Below, one piece after another: positions 8,683 through 17,036 of a stretch of DNA of 44,272 nt. The notes below the pieces were generated by a model, which saw only the letters and a program-made list of their open reading frames with translations, was not told the origin of the DNA and did not search any database. The stretch is taken from positions 1 to 44,272 of the forward strand of contig JABLXG010000028.1 in the NCBI GenBank assembly GCA_013178165.1. Reading direction: 5' to 3'. A program made the translations under genes and the position numbers. Origin of the DNA: Anaerolineae bacterium. GTDB taxonomy: Bacteria; Chloroflexota; Anaerolineae; Aggregatilineales; Ch27. How positions within the stretch are numbered: position 1 is the first letter of the stretch; each line of letters opens with the position of its first letter.

Positions 8683-8716
8683 GGGGACCGCCTGCATGCT
8701 GTGGGCGGTCCCCTTT
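8683..8716 (+). terminator. Intercistronic hairpin/attenuator after the binding-protein gene
   Basis: GGGGACCGCC (8683-8692) pairs perfectly with GGCGGTCCCC (8704-8713) around an 11-nt loop, followed by TTT. Its position between binding-protein and permease genes suggests partial termination or 3'-end stabilisation that raises binding-protein output. Confidence 0.65.
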
Positions 8717-8826
8717 CCCCGCCAGGCTGGTCGCAAGCAGGCCGCTGTGGGCGTTTCCAGGATTACAGCGGTCTTCTTGCGGGCAGTCGGAGGGGAACTT
8801 TATTTGCCTCAATGAGGAGCGCAGCG

Positions 8827-9774
8827 ATGGAGCGTACGTCCTTTCTGGAGCGGCCGATCTTCCATACTGGCCCAGGCTGGTGGCAGCGATTCTGGAGCCG
8901 TTCCAACGAGCGGGTGGGATACCTGTTCATCCTGCCCTCGTTTGTGCACCTGATTCTGTTTCTGGTTGTCCCGCTGGTCTTCAGCCTGTATCTATCGTTC
9001 ACCGACTGGCGTGGAACAAATTTCTACAATGCGCCGTTCATCGGGACGGCCAACTACGAATTCATGCTGGGCGACCGGCGCTGGTGGAACGCCATGGCCA
9101 ACTCTGGCTACTACACCCTGCTGGCGGTGCCGCTGGGCATGATGATCAGCCTGATGATCGCGCTGGTCATGAACATGAAGCTGCGCGGGGTGAACCTGTT
9201 CCGCACCCTGTTCTTTATGCCGGTCATTTCCTCCTGGGTAGCGGTCTCGGTGATCTGGATCACCCTGCTGGACCCGCAGGCCGGCATTGTCAATTACACC
9301 CTCAAATCGCTGGGGCTGCCGACCGTCAACTGGCTGGGCGACCCGGCTTCGGCTATGCCCAGTCTAGTGATGATCACGATCTGGAAGGGCGCGGGCTTCA
9401 ACATGGTGATCTGGCTGGCCGGGTTGCAGGCTATCCCGCAGGAGCTGTATGAGGCGGCGGCCATCGATGGCGCTGGCTCCTGGCAGTCATTCTGGCGGAT
9501 CACGCTGCCGCTGTTGAAACCGACGACCTTCTTCCTGGCTATCACTGGCGTGATCGGCTCCTTCCAGGTGTTTTCGTCGGTCTACGTGATCACCGGCGGC
9601 GGGCCGCGCGGGGCGACCGACGTGGCCGTGCACCGGATTTATCTGCGCGCCTTCGAAAGCTTCGATATGGGCTATGCTTCGGCGCTGGCCTGGGTGCTGT
9701 TTGCGGTGATCTTCGCCTTCACCCTGCTGCAGGTATGGTACATGCGCCGCCGCGAGGAAGCCTCGCTGTTCTAG
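8827..9774 (+). CDS. CUT1 sugar ABC transporter permease (MalF-like)
   Basis: 315 residues. ATG 8827 is preferred because GAGGAG (8815-8820) lies 6-7 bases upstream; an in-frame ATG at 8812 has poorer spacing. About six transmembrane helices are visible, the first at about residues 35-60. The cytoplasmic EAA loop is EAAAIDGA at 209-216, followed by the ITLPLLKP stretch that contacts the ATPase. With the following permease it forms the membrane channel for the binding protein encoded upstream. The operon has no ATP-binding subunit, so a shared MsmK/MalK-type ATPase encoded elsewhere is presumed. Confidence 0.9.
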   Translation: MERTSFLERPIFHTGPGWWQRFWSRSNERVGYLFILPSFVHLILFLVVPLVFSLYLSFTDWRGTNFYNAPFIGTANYEFMLGDRRWWNAMANSGYYTLLAVPLGMMISLMIALVMNMKLRGVNLFRTLFFMPVISSWVAVSVIWITLLDPQAGIVNYTLKSLGLPTVNWLGDPASAMPSLVMITIWKGAGFNMVIWLAGLQAIPQELYEAAAIDGAGSWQSFWRITLPLLKPTTFFLAITGVIGSFQVFSSVYVITGGGPRGATDVAVHRIYLRAFESFDMGYASALAWVLFAVIFAFTLLQVWYMRRREEASLF

Positions 9775-9808
9775 GCCAGCGGGCAACAGTACGCAGGAGA
9801 AATGGACG

Positions 9809-10660
9809 ATGGTTAGAGCCAAACATTGGTGGGACCTGCCCCTGAGCATCCTGGGCTATGCGGTGCTGATCGCGGTCACGCTCGGCATGGTGGTGCCATT
9901 CATCTGGATGATCACCACTTCACTCAAGCCCTCGGGGAGCGAATTCGCCTACCCGCCGGAGTTGCTGCCCAAGACGCTGGATTTTTCCAACTATGTTAAC
10001 CTGTTCACGCTGGTGCCGTTTGGGCGGTACTTCCTGAACACGCTGATTGTCACCATCTTCACTGTCGCCGGGCAGGTGATCATTTGCTCGATGGCGGCCT
10101 ATGGCTTCGCCCGGTTGCATTTCTTCGGGCGGGATACGATCTTTATCCTCTACCTGGCGACGATGATGATCCCGTTCCAGATCACCCTGATCCCGCTGTT
10201 CCTGATCGTGTTCGGGCTGGGCTGGATCAACACCTACCAGGGTCTGATCGTGCCGGGAATTTCCAGTGTGTTCGGTATCTTCCTGTTGCGGCAGGCCTTC
10301 CAGGGCATCCCGCAGGACTATCATGATGCGGCCCGTATCGACGGAGCCAGCGAGTGGGTGATCTTCACCCGCATCTTCCTGCCGCTGACCGGCCCGGCGC
10401 TGACAACGCTGGCGGTCTTTGCTTTCATGGGTACGTGGACCGACCTGCTGTGGCCGCTGCTGATCGCCCGCAACCAGGAGATGCGCACGCTGGAACTGGG
10501 CCTGGCTTACTTCAATGCTAACACGACGGCTTTCCGCCAGACCAACTGGCCGCTGGTCATGGCGGCGGCGGTAGTGGTCATGCTGCCTGTGCTGATCGTC
10601 TACATCTTCGCCCAGCGCTATTTTGTGGCCGGTATCGCCCTCTCCGGTGTCAAGGGGTAA
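9809..10660 (+). CDS. CUT1 sugar ABC transporter permease (MalG-like)
   Basis: 283 residues, the usual MalG-subfamily size, with AGGAG ahead of the ATG. Six predicted membrane segments begin at about residue 12. The EAA loop appears as DAARIDGA (173-180) followed by IFLPLTGP. The C-terminus YFVAGIALSGVKG is characteristic of this subfamily. It pairs with the permease encoded 34 bases upstream. The gene is last in its operon and converges on the PTE-like gene with a GTGA-capped hairpin between them. Confidence 0.92.
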   Translation: MVRAKHWWDLPLSILGYAVLIAVTLGMVVPFIWMITTSLKPSGSEFAYPPELLPKTLDFSNYVNLFTLVPFGRYFLNTLIVTIFTVAGQVIICSMAAYGFARLHFFGRDTIFILYLATMMIPFQITLIPLFLIVFGLGWINTYQGLIVPGISSVFGIFLLRQAFQGIPQDYHDAARIDGASEWVIFTRIFLPLTGPALTTLAVFAFMGTWTDLLWPLLIARNQEMRTLELGLAYFNANTTAFRQTNWPLVMAAAVVVMLPVLIVYIFAQRYFVAGIALSGVKG

Positions 10661-10715
10661 GTCGGGAGGCTTGCCAGCCGGCCACGGAGCGTTTCTGTTC
10701 CGGTCTGTGTAGCAT

Positions 10716-10741
10716 GCAGCCACGCCGTGAGGCGTGGCTGC
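10716..10741. terminator. 11-bp GNRA-capped hairpin between convergent operons
   Basis: GCAGCCACGCC (10716-10726) and GGCGTGGCTGC (10731-10741) form a perfect stem closed by a GTGA tetraloop. It sits in the 85-base gap between converging stop codons. There is no T-tract, but the position fits a shared transcript end. Confidence 0.6.
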
Positions 10742-10745
10742 TGCT

Positions 10746-11675
10746 TCAGGAGCGTGGGGTAAAGGCCAGTGCCCGCGCGGGGTTATCCACCAGCAGGCCG
10801 CGCACCGTCTCTTCCGCCAGGCCTGCCTGGCGCAGCATGGGGGCGAAGACCTGCAGGATGTAGGTAAAGCCCGCCCCGCCCAGGCCGTAGCTGTGCCAGT
10901 AGGAACGGCGGGCCAGATCGCCGGAGAGCAGCAGTTGCCCCGCGTGCCCCTCCGCCACCAGCCGGACGATGAACTCAACCCGGCGGCTATCCGGCGCGTA
11001 CTGCGCCTTGCTGACCTGATCAAATCCGATGAAAACGCCTGTCCGCGCCAGAGCCAGGACGAACTCCCACTCCAGCCGCAGGTCAATGTGGCCGATGATC
11101 ATATGCGACGGCTCGACCCCTTCGCCGGTCAGCAGCGCAACCTGCTCCAGCGCCATGGTGCCCTTCTCCGTGTGGGTGGAGATCGGCGCACCGGTGGTGT
11201 GGTGGGCCTGCGCTGCCGCACGGAACAACTTTTCCGCCAGCGGGGAAATCTCGTTCAGGGTGGAGGAAGCCTTGATCAACCCGGCCCGGCAGGATGTGCC
11301 GTCCATGCCATGCGTCACCTCGCCGGAAAAACGGGCGGCCAGTTCCTCAACCGTCGCGTCCTGCAGGAATGGCGCGGAGAACTTCTCCTTGTTGTAGCCG
11401 GTCGCGGCGATGATATGCACGCCGCTGGCGCGGGCGATCCGTTCCAGTGCGGCAGCATCCCGGTTGTAGTCCGGCGTGGTCATCTCCACCAGCGCACCCC
11501 CGCCCGCGGCCTGAAAACGCGCCAGCTCGCGGATGGCGGCATCTTCACTGTTCAGGGTCAGGTCTTCCGTGGCGAATGGCGCGGGCGGCCAGCCGTACAG
11601 GTGCTCGTGCGGCAGGCAGAGGCCGAGCGCCTGCGGCGGGATATCCCCCAGGATGGTGCGGATGATTGGCGTCAT
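10746..11675 (-). CDS. Phosphotriesterase-family (amidohydrolase superfamily) hydrolase, possible sugar-lactonase
   Basis: 309 residues from ATG 11675, with GAGGAG about 9 bases upstream on its strand. The binuclear-metal TIM-barrel ligands are all visible: HEH at residues 23-25, candidate carboxylated Lys135 (GLIKAS), His168, His196 (IIGHID) and Asp253 (LSGD). Family members (COG1735) include phosphorylated sugar lactonases as well as organophosphate-degrading phosphotriesterases. In an operon with a sugar kinase and two dehydrogenases, a phospho-lactone or ester hydrolase is the most reasonable inference. It is the last gene of the minus-strand operon, 4 bases after the PfkB gene. Cytoplasmic, no signal peptide. 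The substrate is unproven. Confidence 0.82.
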   Translation of the reverse strand: MTPIIRTILGDIPPQALGLCLPHEHLYGWPPAPFATEDLTLNSEDAAIRELARFQAAGGGALVEMTTPDYNRDAAALERIARASGVHIIAATGYNKEKFSAPFLQDATVEELAARFSGEVTHGMDGTSCRAGLIKASSTLNEISPLAEKLFRAAAQAHHTTGAPISTHTEKGTMALEQVALLTGEGVEPSHMIIGHIDLRLEWEFVLALARTGVFIGFDQVSKAQYAPDSRRVEFIVRLVAEGHAGQLLLSGDLARRSYWHSYGLGGAGFTYILQVFAPMLRQAGLAEETVRGLLVDNPARALAFTPRS

Positions 11676-11679
11676 GGGG

Positions 11680-12636
11680 TTACACTCCTCTGCGCTGGCG
11701 CAGGAAAGCTTCAACAGCAGCAACATCCGGCGCACCAAGCACGCTGCGGCCCCCCTGCACGACCAGGGCGGCAGCGGCATTGGCGAAGGCGGCGGCCTCC
11801 GCCGGGGACATGCCGGCGTGACGGCCGTACAGGAAGGCGGCGTTAAACGAATCGCCCGCGCCAATGGTGACACTGGCCTGTACAGGGAAGCCTTCCACCT
11901 GAATGATCGAGTCGGGGCTGTACAGGCAGGCTCCGGCCTGGCCGCGCTTGACGACTACGCTGGCCGCGCCCGCTGCGATCAGCCGCCGGGCGCCAACTTC
12001 GGCGTCATGGTCGCCGGTTGCAACAGTCAGTTCATACTCGTTGGTCAGCAGGATGTCAACCAGCGGCAACAGCGGCGTCAGCGCCGGGAGGGTGGCGGAA
12101 TGGTCAACCGCCGGGCCGATATCCAGCGCCGTGATCACGCCCCGTGCACGGGCAGTTTGCAGAATGGCCGCGAAGCCGCCCCCATGAAAACCGGGCAGCA
12201 GGGGATAGCCGGTGATTAGCAGGGTATGCGCCCCATCCAGCCAGGACGGGGGCAGGTCGGCAGCGCTGTAGGTGGAAAAGAGACCGGGATAGTAAAAGGA
12301 CAGCCGGTTGAGCCGGTCGTCGATCACGGTGGTGGTGCTGGCGGTGCCATCCTCGCGGCGCAGGAAGGCACTGAGGTCGACCCCTCTGGCGGCCAGCCAG
12401 CCGGTCATCAGCGTCCCGATCTCGTTGGTGCCCGTACCGCTGCACAGCCGGACCGGGGCGCCCAGCGTCCGCAGGACATAGGCGCTGTTAGCGCCGTTGC
12501 CGCCAAGAGCGATGGTCAGCGGCTGACGGCAAAAAGACAGGCTGCTCGTCGTGAACTCGTCGCCGTCAAAACGCGGCATACGTTCCACGCCGGAGATGAA
12601 CAGGTCGGCGGTTGTGGTGCCGATGACGACAAACAT
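11680..12636 (-). CDS. PfkB-family carbohydrate kinase
   Basis: 318 residues. The family signatures are the N-terminal LGGNGANSA glycine-rich motif that binds the sugar and the C-terminal IGAGDSFNAAF with GAGDSFN at 259-265. Asp262 is the catalytic base and the glycines form the anion hole. It would phosphorylate a keto- or aldose sugar, or a sugar acid, using ATP. Its start lies a single base after the stop of the FAD oxidoreductase gene, indicating translational coupling. The downstream PTE-like hydrolase gene starts 4 bases after its stop. KDG-kinase-like or fructokinase-like activity cannot be distinguished from sequence alone. Confidence 0.87.
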   Translation of the reverse strand: MFVVIGTTTADLFISGVERMPRFDGDEFTTSSLSFCRQPLTIALGGNGANSAYVLRTLGAPVRLCSGTGTNEIGTLMTGWLAARGVDLSAFLRREDGTASTTTVIDDRLNRLSFYYPGLFSTYSAADLPPSWLDGAHTLLITGYPLLPGFHGGGFAAILQTARARGVITALDIGPAVDHSATLPALTPLLPLVDILLTNEYELTVATGDHDAEVGARRLIAAGAASVVVKRGQAGACLYSPDSIIQVEGFPVQASVTIGAGDSFNAAFLYGRHAGMSPAEAAAFANAAAALVVQGGRSVLGAPDVAAVEAFLRQRRGV

Positions 12637-12637
12637 C

Positions 12638-13927
12638 TCAGATGATTGCTCCTATAGTGCGCAGACGTGCCTGCAGATCGCTGATGGGGACTTCACGCGG
12701 GGGGCATCCCTGCCGGGCGGCCAGTGCCGCGGCCACTGCCGCCGCCTGGCCCATCGCCATGCACTGGCCCATGCTGCGCACTGAGGCGTGGGCATCGTGG
12801 TCGGCGGAGAGGCAGCGCCCGGCCACAAGCAGGCCCTCCACGCTTTCCGGCAGCAGGCAGCGGAAGGGAATGTCGTAGGTTTCTCCCTCTGGCAGGTATT
12901 CCCAGACTGTGTCGCTGCCGGCGTGGTGATCCTCGATCGGCGCGCCGCAGCGGGCGATGGCGTCCTCAAACTTGCGCGCGCTCAGCACATCGGCCCTGGT
13001 CAGGCGGTACGCGCCAAAGATGCGGCGGCTTTCCCGCACGCCGATCTGGATGCTGAGACCGCCGAGCACCGCCCGCTCGTAACCGGGGACACGCTCGATC
13101 AGGAAGCGGGCGTACTCCTCCGCCTGGCGACGGCCTTCGATCTCGGCACGGGTGAGTTGTTCCGGATCGGTGGCATCGATGTTGGCCACGCGGGTCATGT
13201 TGGTGGCCATCACCCCATCAAGCGGCGTGATGTGGACGCTGCCTTCACGGCGGGGCAGGGCGTAACCATCCTCAATGGCGCGGGCCATCAGGGCGTGCAA
13301 TTCATCTTTCCTGATGGCGCGGGCGCGGGCGACGTCGACATTCAGCAGGCGGAAGGTGGTGGTCAACGATTGCACCGGGCCATCGGCGGCGCTCTCGTAA
13401 GGCACGCCGGCGGCAGCAGCGACATCGGCGTCGCCGGAGGCGTCGATCACGACACGGGCCTTCAGCCGCACAAAGCCACCCTTGTTGACGGCGACCACGC
13501 CGGTCACGCGATCGCCTTCCATGAGCGCATCGACGACGAAGGTGTGGTAGAGGATGCGCACCCCGGCAGAAGTCGCCAGGCGCTCCCAGACAAGTTTGAG
13601 CGTCTCCGGGTCGTAGGTGATGCCCTGCCCGGCGCCGTAGGTGTTGGGGCGGAACAGGGCCTTGCCGCGCCGCAGCAGTTCATCGACCACCAGATCAGGG
13701 ATGCCGCCGACGACCTTGCGCGACTGCTGGCCAGGTGTGTAGAAGCCGTAGAACGTATCCAGCACCTGGGTACTAATCCCGCCCATGAAGCCGTAACGCT
13801 CTACCAGCGCCACAGAGACCCCTTCCCGCGCAGCGGTGATGGCCGCCGTCGCCCCGGCGGAGCCACTGCCGATCACGAGAATATCGGTTTCCCACAGGTC
13901 GTGCACAGGGGCGGTATAAGTGTTCAT
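12638..13927 (-). CDS. FAD-dependent oxidoreductase (FAD_oxidored/FixC-like)
   Basis: 429 residues. The Rossmann dinucleotide-binding motif GSGSAG is at residues 20-25 inside VIGSGSAGATAA, and Glu43 at the end of strand 2 binds the FAD ribose (VERYGFMGG). A second glycine/aspartate motif, VVIDASGDADVAAAAG, is typical of this family, as is the C-terminal VEGLLVAGRCLSADHDA block. Related enzymes oxidise alcohols or cyclic carbons in sugar and cyclitol catabolic clusters. No signal peptide. It is co-transcribed with the AroE-like gene (33-base gap) and the kinase gene (1-base gap). The electron acceptor and substrate are unknown. Confidence 0.85.
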   Translation of the reverse strand: MNTYTAPVHDLWETDILVIGSGSAGATAAITAAREGVSVALVERYGFMGGISTQVLDTFYGFYTPGQQSRKVVGGIPDLVVDELLRRGKALFRPNTYGAGQGITYDPETLKLVWERLATSAGVRILYHTFVVDALMEGDRVTGVVAVNKGGFVRLKARVVIDASGDADVAAAAGVPYESAADGPVQSLTTTFRLLNVDVARARAIRKDELHALMARAIEDGYALPRREGSVHITPLDGVMATNMTRVANIDATDPEQLTRAEIEGRRQAEEYARFLIERVPGYERAVLGGLSIQIGVRESRRIFGAYRLTRADVLSARKFEDAIARCGAPIEDHHAGSDTVWEYLPEGETYDIPFRCLLPESVEGLLVAGRCLSADHDAHASVRSMGQCMAMGQAAAVAAALAARQGCPPREVPISDLQARLRTIGAII

Positions 13928-13960
13928 GCGTGGCTGCTCTTTCTTGCGCTCGCGGGCGGT

Positions 13961-14920
13961 TCAGCGCACCGCTGCCGCCGCCTGCGCCAGGCGATCGTAG
14001 ACTTCAGGCGTGATGGGGACGTCAAAAATCTGACCGATGATCGTACTCCAGCCCAGCAGGAAGTAGTCCCAGCCGTCGACGACGGTCAGGTTGCGGCGTT
14101 CCGCCTGCGCTTCCGCCTGGTGCAGGAAGTCCAGCGTGCCCCGGTAGTTTAACTCCCAAGCGAAGCCATCCTGCGGAAAGACACCGGCATCGGTGATCGG
14201 CGAACCGGGCGTATCCTTGCCCATGCCAGTGGCATTGATCACCAGTGAGCCGGGCGGCAGGGCGGCCATCAGCCGGTCATTGATGGCCGGATCGCTGTTT
14301 TCCACGAACTCGAAGGCGATTCCGGAACCCGGCAGCCGTTCAGCAATGAGCTGGCGCAGGCTTTCCAGGCGGGGGCGGGTGCGGTTGACAAAGATCACAC
14401 GGGCCGGACGGTTGTCCGGCGGGAGGGTCCGGCACAGGTGGACGGCGATGGCTGTCGCCGATCCGCCTGCGCCCAGGCACAGGATGTGCGCCCGCGTGCG
14501 GCCCCAGTGCCTGGCGGGGATGAAGCGGCTCATCGCCAGGCCCGAAGTCATCGGGTCGACGGCGTGACCGATCAGCGCGCCATCTCGCTTGTAGATCGAA
14601 GCGACTTCGCCAGTTAGCTCGGCCTCCGGAGTCAGGTGATCGAACAAGTCGCGGGCGGCGTTGAGTGTGTTGATCTTGTGACTGGTGATCACCGCACCCA
14701 GCGATAACGGATCGCGCTTGATCTGGTAGACGGCCCGGCGGTAGACCTCCGGCGGGCCGTTGAGGGGCAGGTCGACGCCGATCAGCCGCGCCTGCCCCAG
14801 CCCCAGAATCTCCGCCCAAAGCGGGAACATACGGCGGCTGGAAGAAGCAGCGGTGGTCACCCCGAAGAAGTAAGCGGTCGGGGCGTTCTGCCGGGTGACG
14901 GCGAACTCTGGATCGGTCAT
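13961..14920 (-). CDS. Shikimate-dehydrogenase-like (AroE family) oxidoreductase
   Basis: 319 residues, somewhat longer than typical AroE (about 270-290). The N-terminal substrate domain has ITSHKINTLN with Lys82 in the position of the AroE catalytic lysine. The NAD(P) domain has LCLGAGGSATAI (glycine motif at 150-154) and VNRTRPR (178-184), a pattern that in AroE enzymes favours NADP. The usual SxS shikimate-binding motif near the N-terminus is replaced by an alanine/serine-rich TTAASSS. Combined with a sugar-catabolic operon context, this argues against a housekeeping aromatic-pathway role. It more likely oxidises or reduces a cyclic polyol or ketose. It lies between the SIS gene (8-base gap) and the FAD enzyme gene. 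Confidence 0.8.
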   Translation of the reverse strand: MTDPEFAVTRQNAPTAYFFGVTTAASSSRRMFPLWAEILGLGQARLIGVDLPLNGPPEVYRRAVYQIKRDPLSLGAVITSHKINTLNAARDLFDHLTPEAELTGEVASIYKRDGALIGHAVDPMTSGLAMSRFIPARHWGRTRAHILCLGAGGSATAIAVHLCRTLPPDNRPARVIFVNRTRPRLESLRQLIAERLPGSGIAFEFVENSDPAINDRLMAALPPGSLVINATGMGKDTPGSPITDAGVFPQDGFAWELNYRGTLDFLHQAEAQAERRNLTVVDGWDYFLLGWSTIIGQIFDVPITPEVYDRLAQAAAAVR

Positions 14921-14928
14921 CGTGGCCC

Positions 14929-15705
14929 TCAGTCACAACCGTAGACGCGCTTGAGCCGCCGCCGGTATTCGTCGTACGACTGGTCAAAGCGCCGCTGCGA
15001 TTCTTCCGGGCCGATGAAATGGCTACTGGTCAGCACCAGCGGTGGCTTGCCCATCGCCGTTAGCTTCTCGGCGATGGCGCACTTGAGTGCATTGGTGACG
15101 GCGGCGCCGCCGATAGTTGAGCCAGGGCCGACCGGGTCATCCAGGCCGGGGATGTGCACCATGGCGTCGCCGGCGGGCGTGCCATTGTCGATCGTCACGT
15201 CCGCCACGTCGATCAGCTTCTTGCCGGAACTGTGGCGGGCGGGCTGGCGCTCACAGTGATCGCGGGAAACAACAGCGATGACAGGCAGGTCGCGCTTGCG
15301 AGCTTCCAGCGCCATCTCCACCACCACCTCGTTGACCCCGCTGTTGGAGAAGATCAGGAAGCTATCCGGCGGGGCGATGACGAAGTTGCGCAGGATGACC
15401 GGCGCAAAGCCCTCCAGGTGCTCCAGGTACATGGCCTGGCGCTGGCCGTTAGCCCCTACGACCTGGTTGTGATAGGTCAGCGACAGCTCCACGATCGGGT
15501 GAAAGCCGGGGAAGCTGCCATGACGCGGGTACATCTCCTCCACAAAGACGCGGGAGTGGCCGGTTCCGAACATGTGCACCAGGCCATCGTTGGCGATGGT
15601 ATGGGCGCAAATCTCAGCGGCGCGGTTGATGTTGTCCATCTCGTTGTCGCGGATGCGCCGGAGGATGGCTTCGGCGGCATCTAGATAGGCCAGACTGGCG
15701 GTCAT
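14929..15705 (-). CDS. SIS-domain sugar-phosphate-binding protein (UPF0309-like)
   Basis: 258 residues. Two phosphosugar-binding stretches are visible: FGTGHS at 46-51 and FSNSGVN at 119-125, the hallmark serine-rich loops of SIS domains. SIS proteins isomerise or deaminate aldose/ketose phosphates, or act as sugar-phosphate sensors. The N-terminal helical cap and the overall length match the UPF0309 group of stand-alone SIS proteins. In this operon it would act with the PfkB kinase on a phosphorylated intermediate, perhaps an amino sugar. There is no wHTH domain, so it is not an RpiR-type regulator. Confidence 0.82.
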   Translation of the reverse strand: MTASLAYLDAAEAILRRIRDNEMDNINRAAEICAHTIANDGLVHMFGTGHSRVFVEEMYPRHGSFPGFHPIVELSLTYHNQVVGANGQRQAMYLEHLEGFAPVILRNFVIAPPDSFLIFSNSGVNEVVVEMALEARKRDLPVIAVVSRDHCERQPARHSSGKKLIDVADVTIDNGTPAGDAMVHIPGLDDPVGPGSTIGGAAVTNALKCAIAEKLTAMGKPPLVLTSSHFIGPEESQRRFDQSYDEYRRRLKRVYGCD

Positions 15706-15747
15706 GGTTGTTCTCCCAATAATACTCTTGCAGCGGGCATTGAACGA

Positions 15748-16911
15748 TCAGGAAGGTGCTATGGGATAAACGCCATAGCGACGGGCGGCTTCGAACAGGG
15801 TCACGACGTTTTCCGCCGGGACATCTGCCTGGAGGTGGTTGGCCGGGGCCAGGATGTACCCGCCGCCGGGGGCCAGGGCCGCGATGCGCTGCCGCACTTC
15901 TGCGATCACGTCGTCGCGGCTGCCGCGCATGGCATGGCTGATGTCGATGCCGCCCAGGAAGGCCAGCCGGTCGCCGTAACGGGCCTTGATCGCGGCCTGA
16001 TCCAGCGCGGGGACCGGCTCCAGCGGGTGCAGCACGTCAATCCCCAGCTCGATAAACTCCGGCAGTAGCTTTTCGATCATACCATCGCTGTGCAACATGA
16101 TCTTGATGGTTGGGTTGTGCTCGCGGATGGTGGCGATCAGTCGGGCCAGGGCAGGCTTAATGAAACGACGGAACAGATCGGGCGAGATCAGCAGGTTTTC
16201 GTTAGCGGCGTAGTCGTCGCCGGGCAGTTCGATCATGTCGATGAAGTCGCCGGCGGCCTCCAGGTAGCCTTCCAGCAGACCATTGATAGTCTCCGTCACC
16301 CGTTCGATCAGACGGAAGGCGAAGGCTTCGTTGATCACCATGTCCATCATGAATTCCGCCGTGCCGCGCAGATCGCAGGCTGTCTGGAAGACGCCGTGCG
16401 ACGTGACCATCCGGGCGATGATGAAGCAGTCGGTGCCCGCCCGCAGCTCGGCGGCGCGCTCCCGGACTCCGGCTGTCCAGACCGGTGCAGTGACGTCCGG
16501 CCAGGTGACGCGGCGGTCGATATCGTCGACGCTGGTGGCGTCAGCCAGGATGCCCCGGTCAGCATAGAAGTAGGGTACGGCGCGCTTCCAGACCTGGCCG
16601 TAAGCATCCAGGAAGGTATCCGGCTCGGCGGTTTCCTGGCAGGGGCTGTTGGGCATGGCGTTAGGCCACACGTAGCGGGTATCGACGCCCAGGCGCTCCA
16701 GCAGCCGGTCGTCCATGTAGGAGATGCTGTGACCGGTGCGGAATGGTTTGACCGGTTCGCCCAGGTCAAGCAGCTTCAGCAGGCGGAAGTACAGGTCATC
16801 AACCACGCCGTACGGCCCGCCGCCCAGGGCGATAGGGACGCGATCCGGTTCCTGATGGTTGAGCGCGGCCAGGACGCGCTCCCGCGGAGACATGATAGCC
16901 ATGGGGTTCAT
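15748..16911 (-). CDS. Uroporphyrinogen-decarboxylase-like (UroD/MtaA superfamily) protein
   Basis: 387 residues from ATG 16911. An in-frame ATG at 16902 has better spacing to an AAGG box and may be the true start. Family features: the N-terminal SPRERVLAALNHQEPDRVPI block, a TIM-barrel layout, and LHSDG at about 274-278. In MtaA-type methyltransferases this position reads HxCG, where His and Cys bind zinc; here the cysteine is an aspartate, so classical thiol-methyl transfer is unlikely. It is not a heme-pathway UroD by context. It is the first gene of the minus-strand operon directly behind a strong promoter/operator. The role in the pathway is unknown; a decarboxylase or non-corrinoid lyase is possible. 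Confidence 0.8.
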   Translation of the reverse strand: MNPMAIMSPRERVLAALNHQEPDRVPIALGGGPYGVVDDLYFRLLKLLDLGEPVKPFRTGHSISYMDDRLLERLGVDTRYVWPNAMPNSPCQETAEPDTFLDAYGQVWKRAVPYFYADRGILADATSVDDIDRRVTWPDVTAPVWTAGVRERAAELRAGTDCFIIARMVTSHGVFQTACDLRGTAEFMMDMVINEAFAFRLIERVTETINGLLEGYLEAAGDFIDMIELPGDDYAANENLLISPDLFRRFIKPALARLIATIREHNPTIKIMLHSDGMIEKLLPEFIELGIDVLHPLEPVPALDQAAIKARYGDRLAFLGGIDISHAMRGSRDDVIAEVRQRIAALAPGGGYILAPANHLQADVPAENVVTLFEAARRYGVYPIAPS

Positions 16912-16968
16912 CCTTGCTCAGGCGAGCGTCACAGAGCGCGATGAGGCAGGAATGGATGGAAAAAGCCG

Positions 16969-16982
16969 AATGTTCGGACATT
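16969..16982. promoter_or_regulatory. Operator palindrome, copy 1 (probable GntR site, UroD-like operon)
   Basis: AATGTTCGGACATT: outer arms AATGT/ACATT are perfect inverted repeats around TCGG. It lies 4 bases downstream of the -10 box of the minus-strand promoter, over the likely start of transcription. A 12-of-14 match occurs at 18026-18039. Confidence 0.7.
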
Positions 16983-16986
16983 TGAG

Positions 16987-17015
16987 ATCGTAGTCGACAT
17001 GCTGCTTGCTGTCAA
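16987..17015 (-). promoter_or_regulatory. Promoter of the minus-strand catabolic operon
   Basis: Reading the minus strand, a perfect -35 TTGACA (17015-17010) is followed after 17 bases by TACGAT (16992-16987, 4 of 6 to the -10 consensus). The palindrome at 16969-16982 follows immediately. It drives the six genes from 16911 down to 10746 and lies between the gntR stop and the UroD-like start. Confidence 0.75.
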
Positions 17016-17036
17016 GCCGGTCACGGGGCGCTGCCT

